From the NCBI RefSeq assembly GCF_001647085.1, contig NZ_CP015520.1, forward strand, positions 248,001 through 312,000: 64,000 nt of DNA, in the 5' to 3' direction. How positions within the stretch are numbered: position 1 is the stretch's first letter; each line of letters opens with the position of its first letter. The notes beneath the pieces are model-generated. The model searched no databases. It was not told the origin of the DNA and was given only the letters and a program-made list of their open reading frames with translations. Positions 48,548 to 57,795 of the stretch are shown here, one piece after another. Position numbers and translations under genes: made by a program. This DNA is from Thermococcus piezophilus (lineage in GTDB: Archaea; Methanobacteriota_B; Thermococci; Thermococcales; Thermococcaceae).

Positions 48548-49459
48548 TCAGATGGGGACGTTTATGCCGAGCTTCTCTACGAGCTCCTTGTAGCGGTTCC
48601 TAACGGTGACCTCCGTGACGTGAGCAACCTCCGCCACTTCTCGCTGAGTCCTCTTCTCTCCCTCCAGCAGGGAGGCGACATATAAAGCAGCCGCTGCCAA
48701 ACCTGTTGGCCCCTTTCCGCTGGTTATGCCCCTCCTGATGGCTTCCTGGAGTATCTCCTTGGCGCGCTTTTTGGTTCTCTGGCTCACGCCGAGGGCATCG
48801 CCGAAGCGGTCGACGTACTCTACGGGACTAGTTGGCCTGAGGTTCAGGCTGAGGCCTCTCGCGAGGAAGCGGTAGCTCCTGCCTATTTCCTTCTTTGTAA
48901 CCTTGGAAACGGCCGCTATCTCATCGAGCGTCCTCGGAATGTCCTCTATCCTGCAGGCGGCGTAGAGGGCAGCCGAGACCATTCCCTCGATTGACCTTCC
49001 GCGGATGAGCTTCTTCATGACGGCTTTCCTGTAGAGCGAGGCGGCGACCTCCTTAACGTGCCTCGGCAGCATCATCTGGGCCGCCATCCTGTCGAGCTCG
49101 CTCAGGGCGAATGCCAAGTTACGCTCGGCGGCGTCGTTTATCCTCATCCTGCGCTGCCACATCCTCAGCCGGCGCATCTTGGTGCGGTACATTCCCGTAA
49201 TCTGGTTGCCGTGAATGTCCCTGTCGCGCCAGTCTATATCGGTAGAGAGGCCCTTATCGTGGATCATCAACGTCATGGGCGCACCGGTCCTAGCGCGCTT
49301 CGCCCTCTGGTCTGGGTCAAAGGCGCGCCATTCGGGGCCCTCATCGATGATGTTCTGCTGAATGACGTAACCGCAGACAGAACAGACGATTTCGCCTCTC
49401 CGCGGATCGTAGAACAGCTTATCGGAGCCACAAATGGGACAAACATTCTTATCAGCCAA
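48548..49459 (-). CDS. tfb: Transcription initiation factor B (TFB)
   Basis: A 303-residue TFIIB homologue. Zinc ribbon [26 protein letters not shown]-finger/linker [20 protein letters not shown]; two cyclin repeats ([19 protein letters not shown] and the second ending [19 protein letters not shown]). It binds BRE/TBP and recruits RNA polymerase. Its position beside gar1 and the phosphoesterase resembles the T. kodakarensis TK2287 locus. Thermococcales carry two TFBs; which one this is rests on synteny. Confidence 0.96.
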   Translation of the reverse strand: MADKNVCPICGSDKLFYDPRRGEIVCSVCGYVIQQNIIDEGPEWRAFDPDQRAKRARTGAPMTLMIHDKGLSTDIDWRDRDIHGNQITGMYRTKMRRLRMWQRRMRINDAAERNLAFALSELDRMAAQMMLPRHVKEVAASLYRKAVMKKLIRGRSIEGMVSAALYAACRIEDIPRTLDEIAAVSKVTKKEIGRSYRFLARGLSLNLRPTSPVEYVDRFGDALGVSQRTKKRAKEILQEAIRRGITSGKGPTGLAAAALYVASLLEGEKRTQREVAEVAHVTEVTVRNRYKELVEKLGINVPI

Positions 49460-49472
49460 AAGCTCTCACCCC

Positions 49473-49781
49473 CTACTTCCTGGGGGCAGGGCGCCTTTTC
49501 TTCCCAACCTTGGAGGGCTTTCTTGTCTTTCCGTGATTCGCCTTAGCCTTCTTGCGTTTGGTGTCGACATAGAGTAGAGCCCCGACGTAGTTCTCGGGGT
49601 TCCTGACACGAGGTTTAACAGCTACGTAGGGCTTCTCAACAGGCCCAAAAACATCCTTCACTACCCCAACCACCGTAAGCTTCTTATCCACCACGAGCTC
49701 GTTGAGCGAGGGAACCCAGTCAGTGCGCAGAATTAAAAACCCCTGCTTTGCGTAGTGAGAAACCTTGCCTAGGCGCTTCAT
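49473..49781 (-). CDS. gar1: H/ACA ribonucleoprotein component Gar1
   Basis: A 102-residue protein: beta-barrel Gar1 domain (MKRLGKVSHYAKQGFLILRT, VVGVVKDVFGPVEKPYVAVK) and a basic Lys/Arg-rich tail. It binds Cbf5 in H/ACA guide RNPs for pseudouridylation of rRNA. It is 13 bp upstream of tfb on the same transcript, a common Thermococcales arrangement. Confidence 0.95.
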   Translation of the reverse strand: MKRLGKVSHYAKQGFLILRTDWVPSLNELVVDKKLTVVGVVKDVFGPVEKPYVAVKPRVRNPENYVGALLYVDTKRKKAKANHGKTRKPSKVGKKRRPAPRK

Positions 49782-49903
49782 AGCCCCACCCCAAAAGGAA
49801 CATCCTTTTAAGCTTTTCGCTTTTAGGTTTATAAACTTTTCGGCGAATTTCCAAAAGGTTTTTATTTAAGGCGCTCTCTATATTTGAAGTTAGGCGGGGT
49901 CAA

Positions 49904-50749
49904 ATGAAGTGCCTTCTCGTGGGTTATCTCACAGCTGACATCATAGCCAAGGGTTCAACCAACGAACGGCGAATCGGGGGCGGTGCCTATTACTCCGCGC
50001 TCGCGCTGGCAAAGTTCTGCGAGGTCGAGATACTAACCAGTGTGGGCAGAGATTTTCCGGGAGAATGGCTGGACGGCCTCAGGGAGAGGGGGATAAAAGT
50101 AAAGGCCATTCCCTCAGAGAAAAGCACCACCTACGAGCTCCGCTATTCGGACGGGAACACGAGGACGCTGAGGCTCCTCGGTAGGGCCGAGCCGATAACC
50201 GAAGTTTCTCCCAACCGCTATGACATCGTAGTACTCAATCCCGTTGCCAACGAGATTCCTCCAGAAACCGTTGAAGCTTTCAAGGAAAGGACGGACTTCC
50301 TAGTAGCAGACGTCCAGGGGTTCATAAGGGCTCCCCAAATCGGGGAGGTCAAGCTCATTTCCATTGATGCCTCTTTCCTCAAAGGCATTAAGGTGCTCCA
50401 CGCGGACATATCTGAGATTCCCTACCTGAAGAGTCTCCAGCCAAAAGACGTTGAGGTCCTGTTGGCTTCCAACGGACCAGAGCCCGGAAGGGCCTACCTG
50501 AGAGGTAAAGAATACATCTACAGACCGGCTAAGTTTGACGTGGAGGAATCCACTGGGGCAGGGGATGTCTTCCTCGCTTCCTTCAGCTACTTCTACAAGA
50601 GCTGCCCCTTCATCCAGGCTCTCAAGAGAGCAAACGCTTTCACGGGACTGTTCCTGGAGAGAAGGAGCTTTGATTTCTCCATGGAAGAGGTGGACGAGCT
50701 GGCGAGGAGGGTAAAAGTCGAGAAAAGTGAGGGTGTTTCTCAACATTGA
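49904..50749 (+). CDS. PfkB-family sugar/polyol kinase, myo-inositol 3-kinase type
   Basis: A 281-residue ribokinase-fold enzyme: MKCLLVGYLTADIIAKGS, RRIGGGAYYSALALAKFCEV at the substrate side, VEESTGAGDVFLASFSYFYK as the PfkB signature 2 with catalytic Asp in GAGD. It resembles, from memory, the T. kodakarensis TK2285 myo-inositol kinase, and the neighbourhood (gar1, tfb, histone, rbcL) matches that locus. That would link it to the inositol-phosphate genes at 55 kb. TATA TTTTTATTTAAGG about 35 bp upstream. Confidence 0.78.
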   Translation: MKCLLVGYLTADIIAKGSTNERRIGGGAYYSALALAKFCEVEILTSVGRDFPGEWLDGLRERGIKVKAIPSEKSTTYELRYSDGNTRTLRLLGRAEPITEVSPNRYDIVVLNPVANEIPPETVEAFKERTDFLVADVQGFIRAPQIGEVKLISIDASFLKGIKVLHADISEIPYLKSLQPKDVEVLLASNGPEPGRAYLRGKEYIYRPAKFDVEESTGAGDVFLASFSYFYKSCPFIQALKRANAFTGLFLERRSFDFSMEEVDELARRVKVEKSEGVSQH

Positions 50750-50781
50750 AAACTATAAAAGCCCCACGGGAACTATTCTCT

Positions 50782-50838
50782 ACCGATGATGGAACGTCAG
50801 CGTGCTGAAGATGATGAGAAGGGACTTAACTGAGGTGG
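50782..50838 (+). ncRNA. C/D box sRNA (2'-O-methylation guide) overlapping the Nudix leader
   Basis: All four boxes are present at canonical spacing. C-like box ATGATGG 50786-50792 (one mismatch to RUGAUGA), 12-nt guide 50793-50804 (AACGTCAGCGTG), D' CTGA 50805-50808, 2-nt spacer, C' ATGATGA 50811-50817, 12-nt guide 50818-50829 (GAAGGGACTTAA), and D CTGA 50830-50833. ACC and GGT flanks can close a short terminal stem. Two 12-nt guides directly abutting D and D' are the hallmark of archaeal C/D sRNAs. It ends about 5-10 nt before the Nudix ATG. rRNA or tRNA targets were not determined. Confidence 0.85.
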
Positions 50839-50842
50839 TGAT

Positions 50843-51352
50843 ATGGACAGGTACGTTCTCCTCGTAAAGGCCCCCAAGGGGCTGGACATGGAATCCATAA
50901 GGGAAGAGCTCAAGGCTTTTCTCGGAGAAAAACATCCAGAGCTAACGATTGGGCTCCACAGATGTATAGGCCTGACCATTGATCTCGTCATCCTATACCG
51001 CGAGGGCATTGTTCTCGTGAAGAGAAAGAACGAGCCCTTCAAGGACCACCTGGCCCTGCCGGGGGGCTTCGTCGAGTACGGCGAAACGGTAGAGGAAGCC
51101 GCGGTAAGGGAGGCGAAGGAAGAGACCGGTCTCGACGTAAAGCTCCTCCGCCTTGTCGGGATATACTCAGACCCGAACAGGGATCCAAGGGGACACACTG
51201 TGACGGTGGCCTTTTTGGCCTTCGGCAGGGGGGAGCTCAAGGCAGGGGACGATGCAAAGGAAGTCATGGTTGTCCCAATCGATGGAGTTAAGGAAGTCCC
51301 CCTCGCCTTCGACCACGCGAGGATTATAGAAGACGCCCTGCCACTGAGGTGA
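50843..51352 (+). CDS. Nudix hydrolase (ADP-ribose pyrophosphatase type)
   Basis: A 169-residue protein. Residues 1-40 are a short helical extension ([20 protein letters not shown]). The Nudix box is exact: [26 protein letters not shown] (G..E/5U with REAKEE catalytic residues), shown in two parts as [17 protein letters not shown] and AKEETGLDV. It likely hydrolyses ADP-ribose or related dinucleotides. Start ATG 50843 follows GAGGTGGTGAT, which itself overlaps the sRNA end. It is 4 bp before the MTH938 gene. Confidence 0.9.
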   Translation: MDRYVLLVKAPKGLDMESIREELKAFLGEKHPELTIGLHRCIGLTIDLVILYREGIVLVKRKNEPFKDHLALPGGFVEYGETVEEAAVREAKEETGLDVKLLRLVGIYSDPNRDPRGHTVTVAFLAFGRGELKAGDDAKEVMVVPIDGVKEVPLAFDHARIIEDALPLR

Positions 51353-51356
51353 TGAC

Positions 51357-51710
51357 ATGATCGAGATTCCAGAGTTTGGAAGGATAATCGTGGACGGGAA
51401 GGAATACACGTATGATATAGTGGTCTACCCCAGCGGCAGGGTGGAGCGCAGGAAGAAGGAGATAAGCAAGAAAAAGCACGGCACGAGCCACAAGCTCGAC
51501 CCGGAGGAGCTAAGGGAGTACCTCACAGAGGACTTTGACGTTCTCGTCGTTGGGACCGGCCTCTGGGGTATGCTCTCCATTCTACCGGAGAGTAGGGAGC
51601 TGGTCAAGGACAAAGAAATCATTGAGAGCCCAACGCCAGAGGTGGCCGAGCTCTTCGAAAAGCTGAGAAAAGAGAAGAGAGCCCTTGGGATATTCCACAT
51701 CACGTGCTGA
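51357..51710 (+). CDS. MTH938/NDUFAF3-like (DUF498) protein
   Basis: A 117-residue protein with a compact alpha/beta fold. IVVYPSGRVERRKKEISKKK and FDVLVVGTGLWGMLSILPES, ending in KRALGIFHITC, match the MTH938 domain family. The role is unknown in archaea; the eukaryotic relative NDUFAF3 assembles complex I. It follows the Nudix gene with 4 bp between and overlaps the convergent ABC permease by 11 bp. Confidence 0.85.
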   Translation: MIEIPEFGRIIVDGKEYTYDIVVYPSGRVERRKKEISKKKHGTSHKLDPEELREYLTEDFDVLVVGTGLWGMLSILPESRELVKDKEIIESPTPEVAELFEKLRKEKRALGIFHITC

Positions 51711-53166
51711 CGGCCTTCAGAAAAACGACAACTCCAGCAAGGGCCAAGGCCAGTGTGTACCAGTAGCCGAAGAGGAACCAGACGACACTGACTGTTCCAA
51801 GGGCTATTCCGTTGAGTATCATGAGGACTATAACGTCGCCAACGTTCGTCTCTGGCAGGGAGAGCTCTTTCTCACCGCGGTAGAAGTAGAGCATGGCCAG
51901 CGAAGACGTCATGAGGGGCAGAACTACAGCCGCCGGGAGGAGCCTCACGAGGGATGGCTTAAGGTAAGCAGCCATCGCAACCAGAAGAAAACCTGCCGAG
52001 ACCGGAACGGCGTTCATCGTTATCAGCTTTCCCCTGACAAACTGGCTGGGAGTTATGGGCAGGCTTTGAAGAACCTCAAAGGCCAGTCCGTCTATCTTAA
52101 GCACCGTATCGACTCCGATGGAGCCCATCCAGGCTATCATGAAGAGAACCGGCATGATGGCATGCTCACTCGTTCCGCCCTCGCTCAGCACGCTCAAAGC
52201 CGTGGGGAGGACTATGAAAATAGGAAGTATTAGTCCGACGAGGAGAGCGCTCTTCCGGAAGACTATTTTAAAGTCCTTCACAGCAATCGCCACCGCAGGG
52301 AGTAGCGTTTTAGCCTTAAAGACTGTACTGCCACCCTGCGACACGATCCTGCCCTCGCCCATTCCCTCCCAGAGCTTTCCAATCACCGCAAGATAAACGG
52401 GAACGAGCACCGCAACGTAGCAGAGGAGCATTAGAACCGAGGTAGGAGGTTCCAGTATAGACGTCACGGAGAACGGGTAGGCTATGGCGTAACGGGAAAA
52501 CAGACCCGCCAGCTCCTCGTAGTGCTCAGAAACATAGGCCTGAAGATAGTTTATCGCGTAGAACATACCGATGAAGAGCAAAATCCCAATCGCCCTGGCG
52601 AGAGTTTTGAGGCCCGAGAACCTTCCGCCGATACTCGTGCGGAGGCCGAAGAGCGAGAAGATTACAAGCCCCAGGGTGTGGCCCAGGAACGCGCCGACGA
52701 CAACCCAGAGCAGGCCCAGAAAGCCAACAATGCCGTAGCTGAGCGTGAGGAAAGCCACCGCTGGGAGCATAGCCACCAAAGCCGGGACGTTGTCAACCAT
52801 GAGGAGCAGGCTGAGATACTTCGCGCCAGTTTTGATGGGGAGTGGTTTCAACGGCTCGAAGATGCACATAGAGGTTGCGTAGGAAGCGTTGACGGCTGTC
52901 GTGTATAGGGCCATCACGAAGGGGAGCATCGCGTAGGTGGAGAACACCACTACCGCCTTGAACTCATCATTGGTGGAGTTAACCGCCATCCCGATCATAA
53001 AGCCAAAGAGTAGAAGGACCGCAGACTGGAAAATGACGCCCTTAACCAGATCCCCACTGGTCTTCAGCTGTTTCGCGAGCTTTTTGGGATCGCTCGCTAT
53101 CTGAGGGTTGTTCTTCAGCCTTCTATAGTGAAGCTCCTTATAGAGTATCCCCACAATCTCAAGCAT
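51700..53166 (-). CDS. ABC-2-like exporter permease (large multi-pass protein)
   Basis: A 488-residue membrane protein with about 10-12 hydrophobic helices (GFMIGMAVNSTNDEFKAVVV; LLMVDNVPALVAMLPAVAFL; MILNGIALGTVSVVWFLFGY). It has no nucleotide-binding motif. It is encoded 8 bp after an ABC ATPase of the exporter class. Together they probably export lipids, drugs or a peptide; no specific substrate can be deduced. Confidence 0.85.
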   Translation of the reverse strand: MLEIVGILYKELHYRRLKNNPQIASDPKKLAKQLKTSGDLVKGVIFQSAVLLLFGFMIGMAVNSTNDEFKAVVVFSTYAMLPFVMALYTTAVNASYATSMCIFEPLKPLPIKTGAKYLSLLLMVDNVPALVAMLPAVAFLTLSYGIVGFLGLLWVVVGAFLGHTLGLVIFSLFGLRTSIGGRFSGLKTLARAIGILLFIGMFYAINYLQAYVSEHYEELAGLFSRYAIAYPFSVTSILEPPTSVLMLLCYVAVLVPVYLAVIGKLWEGMGEGRIVSQGGSTVFKAKTLLPAVAIAVKDFKIVFRKSALLVGLILPIFIVLPTALSVLSEGGTSEHAIMPVLFMIAWMGSIGVDTVLKIDGLAFEVLQSLPITPSQFVRGKLITMNAVPVSAGFLLVAMAAYLKPSLVRLLPAAVVLPLMTSSLAMLYFYRGEKELSLPETNVGDVIVLMILNGIALGTVSVVWFLFGYWYTLALALAGVVVFLKAVST

Positions 53167-53174
53167 GCTCCCAC

Positions 53175-53936
53175 CTAAAGAGTCTCCTTAAGGGCCTGGA
53201 CAACTGCGAAGACCTCAGCTTGACTCTCCGTCAGCTTGAGGAACACATCCTCCAGGCTCTCCTCGTGGGCGAACTCTTTGAGCTCATCCACCGTCCCTTC
53301 AGCTATTATCTCGCCGTTGTAGATGACCCCGACGCGGTCGCAGAGCATCTCCGCGAGCTGGAGGACGTGCGTCGAAAACACTATGCTCCGCCCCTCGTCC
53401 TTGAACTGGATGAGGAGCTCCCTCAGGATCCGCGCGCTCCTGGGATCGAGGCCGTTCATGGCCTCATCGAGAATGAGTACCTTGGGGTCGTGGAGGAGTG
53501 CACTTATGAGGGAGATCTTCTGTTTGGTTCCAAAGCTGAGCGAACCTATGAGCTCTCCGAGATATTTTTCGATGCCGAAGGCCCTGGCAAGAGTGGTTAC
53601 CCTCTCCTCAAGCTGCTCCCGTGGAATCCTCCTCACGCTGCCGATGAAGTTGAAGAACTCAACTGGGGTGAGGCTCTCGTAGAGGGCTGGAGTTTCCGGG
53701 ACGTAGCCGGTTATCTCCTTTACACGGAGCGGGTTCTCACTAACGTCGATACCATCCACCAGAACCCTGCCGGAAGTGGGTTTCATTATTCCAGCGAGAA
53801 TCTTCAGGGTTGTTGATTTTCCACTCCCGTTGGGCCCAAGGAGACCGTATATCTCGCCATTTTTGACGGTGAAGCTTATTCCCCTAACCGCGCGCGTGGC
53901 GCCGAAGCTCTTAACTAGGTTCTCGACTTCAATCAC
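53175..53936 (-). CDS. ABC transporter ATPase (exporter type)
   Basis: A 253-residue ATPase: Walker A LLGPNGSGKSTTLKIL, Q-loop TGYVPETPALYESL, signature SFGTKQKISL (variant of LSGGQ), Walker B VLILDEAMNGLD and H-loop FSTHVLQ. The start is GTG 53936 behind GGGGAGGGGT; the frame continues upstream to 53999 without support. It pairs with the permease at 51700-53166. Confidence 0.9.
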   Translation of the reverse strand: MIEVENLVKSFGATRAVRGISFTVKNGEIYGLLGPNGSGKSTTLKILAGIMKPTSGRVLVDGIDVSENPLRVKEITGYVPETPALYESLTPVEFFNFIGSVRRIPREQLEERVTTLARAFGIEKYLGELIGSLSFGTKQKISLISALLHDPKVLILDEAMNGLDPRSARILRELLIQFKDEGRSIVFSTHVLQLAEMLCDRVGVIYNGEIIAEGTVDELKEFAHEESLEDVFLKLTESQAEVFAVVQALKETL

Positions 53937-54165
53937 ACCCCTCCCCCAACTAAAAGCCGAGCGATCTTTAATAAACCTTGCTGGTTGGATGACTTTCACT
54001 GAAGAAACTCTTAAAATAGGAGATAGCTAGAATTGCATAAAATCCAAACCTCCGTATGGGGCTTAATTTCTTTTCTCATTACTATTAGTCAATCGGGTTG
54101 AAACTATGGGAGCAAAGCACTTGGAAAACAGATGAAAACAAAAGACAGACCCAGAAAAGCCCAAA
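53937..54165. other. Gene-free spacer between ABC ATPase and dph6
   Basis: About 230 bp, AT-rich. The left part carries the ABC ATPase ribosome binding site and TATA-like TTTAATAAACC (about 53970-53980). The remainder holds TATA-like and T-rich pieces but no convincing gene, guide RNA or repeat. A GTTGAAAC stretch near 54098 resembles part of CRISPR repeats but is single. Confidence 0.5.
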
Positions 54166-54852
54166 TCATTTCTGAGCGTCCTTCCACTCCAAATGAGCCC
54201 TCTTGACAATCAGCGTTCCAGAATAGCTGCACTCGTCCCACCGCTTCTCTACCTCGTCGAAAACGACCCTAGCTTTGAAAAACGGCGCATCCCTCACGAA
54301 AGTCTCGAACTCGCCCCCCTCGCCAGCGACGTGGATGCCGTACTTCTTGTTAATCTTGATGAGCTCTTCCAGGGCTTTCTCGTCTACTTTCCTGCCAAGC
54401 CATTTCTCGTCGAGACCGTAGGCTGAGACTCCAACAAAAACGACGTCAAAAATCTCAATTATCTCCCTCATGTAGTCGACCGGGTCTCTGTGCCACGCCG
54501 GAGCAAAGCTCTCCAGGCCAAGCTCCCCAGCAACCCTGTCCACTCTTTTCTTTTGATACTCGCTCGCCAAAGCCCCCGCAACAACGCCGTCTATCCTAAG
54601 GCCCTCAAGAACCTCCTTCAGGTCTTCCACTTCCTTCTCCTTCTCACCGCTTGTGAAGCCCTTAATGAGGGGAATCCCTATCGCCTTCGCCTGGAGCTCT
54701 GTGAGATGTATATTCGGCACGTGGTACATGTAGCTGTCTTCCCTCTCGCTCACCATCGAAACGAGGTATTTTACCTCAAATCCCTGCTTGAGGACCCAGT
54801 AGAGGGCGTAGTTGGAGTCCTTTCCACCGGAATAGAGCACTGCAACGCGCAT
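54166..54852 (-). CDS. dph6: Diphthine-ammonia ligase Dph6 (ATP pyrophosphatase family)
   Basis: A 228-residue protein with the PP-loop [53 protein letters not shown] and [17 protein letters not shown], the Dph6 signature set. It amidates diphthine on EF-2. ATG 54852 follows GGTGAGGGG. It stands alone on the minus strand, head-to-head with the damaged IPCT/DIPPS gene. Confidence 0.92.
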   Translation of the reverse strand: MRVAVLYSGGKDSNYALYWVLKQGFEVKYLVSMVSEREDSYMYHVPNIHLTELQAKAIGIPLIKGFTSGEKEKEVEDLKEVLEGLRIDGVVAGALASEYQKKRVDRVAGELGLESFAPAWHRDPVDYMREIIEIFDVVFVGVSAYGLDEKWLGRKVDEKALEELIKINKKYGIHVAGEGGEFETFVRDAPFFKARVVFDEVEKRWDECSYSGTLIVKRAHLEWKDAQK

Positions 54853-54952
54853 CCCCCTCACCCCAAAATCTTAAATTACCTGTAGTTAATTTAATCTTAG
54901 ATTCTAAGGACCTCTCAAAGCGCTCGATGGGAACTTTAAAAAGGTGATGTTA

Positions 54953-55933
54953 ATGGTGCCAAAGACAGCAGTGGTTCTCGCGGCTGGCCTGGGAAGTAGG
55001 ATGGGCAAAAAGCCTAAGGGCCTGCTCAAGGTGGCCGGCAGGGAGATAATTTACCGAACGATGAGAACGCTGGAAGAGCTTGGAGTTTCCAGGTTTGTCA
55101 TCGTCACTAATACCCAATATTCGAATCTCTACAAAGAGTTCGTCGAGCGAAATGGCTTCAACGCCGAGATAGTAATCAATCCCGAGCCGGAGCGGGGCAA
55201 CGGCTACTCGCTTTAATAGCCGACAGAGAACCAAAATAGGCCAATGTTGAAGAGGCCACCAAGGTCAGGGTGGAAAGCGACAAAGTTGCTAAGATTGGAA
55301 AGGACCTCCACGAGTGGGACGCCGTTGATACTGGCTTCTTTGTGCTAGGCGAGAGCATCTTCGAAGTTACTTCAGCGCTTGCTAGTGAAAAGGAAAGCTT
55401 TGAGCTGAGGGAAGTCGTTGAAGGGGCCAAGTTGAAGGTTACCTTCATCGACGGCCTCCCCTGGATAGACGTAGATATGCCAGAGGACGTAAAACGCGCG
55501 AGGACTCGACGGCGGTGACGGGGAGCTCGCGAGGGCCCAGCTGAGGACGAGCAGGCTTGGTGGCTACGTAGACTCGCTCCTCGACCGCTACGTTGACGGC
55601 TCCTTTTTGGCCCTCCTAGCCTATTCGACCCTCAGGGAGCCCATCTGGTACCTCGTTGCGCTCTTGGCCATCCTCGGCTCTGTGCTGGTGAGCTACTCTA
55701 CCGAGAGGTTCAAAGGAGCCTTCTGCAGGGACGCTTACAAGGAGGTTCCTGTCCTCAGAAGGCTCCCTGGAAAGAGGGATGAGAGAGTCTTCCTGACCAT
55801 GCTCTTCCTCCTCTGGCCCTCGACCTTGTCGGTCAAGACCCTCTTTGCGCTACTCGCCATACTGACAAACGTCCGGGTTGCCCTGACAGCGTACCTCTTG
55901 GCCAAAAAAGTTTGGCAACCAAAAACTATTTAA
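54953..55933 (+). pseudogene. Bifunctional inositol-1-P cytidylyltransferase / DIPP synthase, broken with internal deletions
   Basis: Segments of the fused IPCT-DIPPS protein appear in order but disconnected. First KTAVVLAAGLGSRMGKKPKG to NPEPERGNGYSL (stop 55216). Then LIADREPK, an in-frame TAG, and ANVEEATKVRVESDKVAKIG to DVDMPEDVKRAR (another frame, stop at 55518). Then, in a third frame, DGGDGELARAQLRTSRLGGY with the CDP-alcohol phosphotransferase motif, and SLLDRYVDGSFLALLAYSTL to 55933. About 35 residues after NGYSL and the start of the transferase domain are missing. The enzyme makes di-myo-inositol phosphate; it should be non-functional here. Confidence 0.88.
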
Positions 55934-55967
55934 CTACTGTAAAATATTTGAAAACAACAAAAAGGAG

Positions 55968-57125
55968 GTGGGTGAAATGGTCAGGGTTGTGATACTCGGA
56001 CAGGGCTATGTCGCAAGCATCTTCGCGAGTGGACTGGAGAAGATAAAGGCCGGAAAGCTCGAGCCCTACGGCGTCCCCCTTGCCGACGAGCTCCCGATTA
56101 AGATAAAGGATATCGAGATAGTTGGCTCTTACGACGTTGACAAGGCCAAGGTCGGAAAGGATCTCTACGATGTTGTCAAGTCCTACGACCCCAAAGCCCC
56201 TGAAAGCCTCAGGGGAATACCCATCAGGAAGGGTGTCCACCTTGGAAGCCTCAGGAACCTTCCGCTCGAGGCAACTGGCCTCGACGACGAGATGACCCTT
56301 AAGGAAGCCGTTGAGCACCTCGTCAAGGAGTGGAAGAAACTCAAGGCAGAGGTCTTCGTCAATGTCTGTACCACCGAGGCCTTCGTCCCCTTTGAGGGCA
56401 AGGATGAGCTTGAGAATGCCATAGCCGAGGACAGAAAGGAGAGGCTCACTGCCACCCAGCTCTACGCCTACGCCGTCGCTCAGTACGCCAAGGAAGTCGG
56501 AGGAGCGGCATTCGTCAACGCGATTCCCACCCTCATAGCCAACGATCCGGCCTTCGTTGAGCTCGCCAAGGAGAGCAACCTCGTCATCTTTGGCGACGAC
56601 GGTGCCACTGGTGCAACCCCGCTCACCGCCGACGTACTCAGCCACCTCGCCCAGAGGAACCGCTACGTCTTGGATATAGCCCAGTTCAACATCGGTGGAA
56701 ACCAGGACTTCCTGGCTTTGACCGACAAGGAAAGGAACAAGAGCAAGGAGTTCACCAAAAGCTCCATCGTCAAGGACCTGCTCGGCTACGACGCACCGCA
56801 CTACATCAAGCCGACTGGATTCCTCGAGCCGCTCGGCGACAAGAAGTTCATCGCCATGCACATCGAGTATGTCAGCTTCAACGGCGCCCACGATGAGCTC
56901 GTAATAACTGGAAGGATAAACGACAGCCCTGCTCTGGCCGGCCTGCTCGTTGACCTCGCCAGGCTCGGCAAGATAGCCCTCGACAAGAAGGCCTACGGAA
57001 CCGTCTACGAGGTCAACGCCTTCTACATGAAGAACCCGGGACCAGTAGAGAAGGGCAACATTCCAAGGATCATCGCCCACGAGAAGATGCGCATGTGGGC
57101 CGGTCTCGAACCCAAGTGGCTCTGA
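55968..57125 (+). CDS. Inositol-3(1)-phosphate synthase (MIPS)
   Basis: A 385-residue enzyme converting glucose-6-phosphate to L-myo-inositol phosphate with NAD. VRVVILGQGYVASIFASGLE is the Rossmann start. AEVFVNVCTTEAFVPFEG, FVNAIPTLIANDPAFVELAK and IFGDDGATGATPLTADVLSH are family blocks; DIAQFNIGGNQDFLALTDKE and IKPTGFLEPLGDKK complete it. It is intact and immediately follows the broken IPCT/DIPPS gene (35 bp). Ribosome binding site GGAGGTGGGTGAA. Confidence 0.94.
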   Translation: MGEMVRVVILGQGYVASIFASGLEKIKAGKLEPYGVPLADELPIKIKDIEIVGSYDVDKAKVGKDLYDVVKSYDPKAPESLRGIPIRKGVHLGSLRNLPLEATGLDDEMTLKEAVEHLVKEWKKLKAEVFVNVCTTEAFVPFEGKDELENAIAEDRKERLTATQLYAYAVAQYAKEVGGAAFVNAIPTLIANDPAFVELAKESNLVIFGDDGATGATPLTADVLSHLAQRNRYVLDIAQFNIGGNQDFLALTDKERNKSKEFTKSSIVKDLLGYDAPHYIKPTGFLEPLGDKKFIAMHIEYVSFNGAHDELVITGRINDSPALAGLLVDLARLGKIALDKKAYGTVYEVNAFYMKNPGPVEKGNIPRIIAHEKMRMWAGLEPKWL

Positions 57126-57188
57126 GCCTTTCTCCATTTTCCAATAAAGTTTTAATCTCCTTGCCATACTTTTCTCGGAGGGAAGCCG

Positions 57189-57791
57189 ATGAGCTGGAAG
57201 AGGGGAGCCTATCCAGAGTTCACGCTTGAGGATGCCGTTGCGATTCTGTTCATGCTGAGAAACCCCACGGGTAGAAAAACTATTTCGGAGATTCTCGACC
57301 TTGGAGAAGGAAGTGTTAGGACCCTCCTGAAGAAGCTCGCTAATCTTGACATTATCGAGTCCACCCAGAGGGGACATGTCCTCAACGAGAAAGGCATGAG
57401 GCTACTTGGAAAAATTTCAAAACACTTCTCCGAGGTTCATAAGGTGGGAAAAATCGATGGTTACCTAGCCTACGCCCTCGTCGTTAGGAACCCGCCGGAG
57501 TTCAAGAGTATAGAGCTCCGCGATGAGGCCATAAGGTTTTTCGCCAAGGGAGCTATGATACTGCTCATCAGGAATGGAGAGCCTGTCTTTCCGGAGGACG
57601 GAAGGTCCCTAAGTGAAACCATGCCCGAGCTGGCGGAGAGAATAACCCAGACCTTCCAGCTTGGGGAGGGCGACCTCGTCGTGGTGACGTGGGCGGAGAG
57701 GGAGCCGGATGCAATGAAGAGCGCCTATCACGTTGTGGTTTTCCTGAAGGAGAGCGAGCTGCCAGAGGACATTAAATCACTCGTGAGGTGA
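57189..57791 (+). CDS. DUF4443 protein with winged-helix N-terminus
   Basis: A 200-residue protein. Residues 15-85 form a winged helix (LEDAVAILFMLRNPTGRKTI, SEILDLGEGSVRTLLKKLAN, IIESTQRGHVLNEKGMRLLG), and residues 95-200 a DUF4443-like sensor domain. It is probably a transcription regulator of nearby genes; pyrF follows after 4 bp. No ligand is deduced. Confidence 0.78.
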   Translation: MSWKRGAYPEFTLEDAVAILFMLRNPTGRKTISEILDLGEGSVRTLLKKLANLDIIESTQRGHVLNEKGMRLLGKISKHFSEVHKVGKIDGYLAYALVVRNPPEFKSIELRDEAIRFFAKGAMILLIRNGEPVFPEDGRSLSETMPELAERITQTFQLGEGDLVVVTWAEREPDAMKSAYHVVVFLKESELPEDIKSLVR

Positions 57792-57795
57792 GGAA

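Noticed and set aside
54080-54110. GTTGAAAC stretch resembling part of a CRISPR repeat
   Set aside because: It occurs once, with no second copy, spacer periodicity or cas gene nearby.
55926-57377. Long minus-strand frame of 483 codons
   Set aside because: It is antisense to the clearly conserved inositol-phosphate synthase; its composition mirrors that gene's codon bias and it has no ribosome binding site or family motif.
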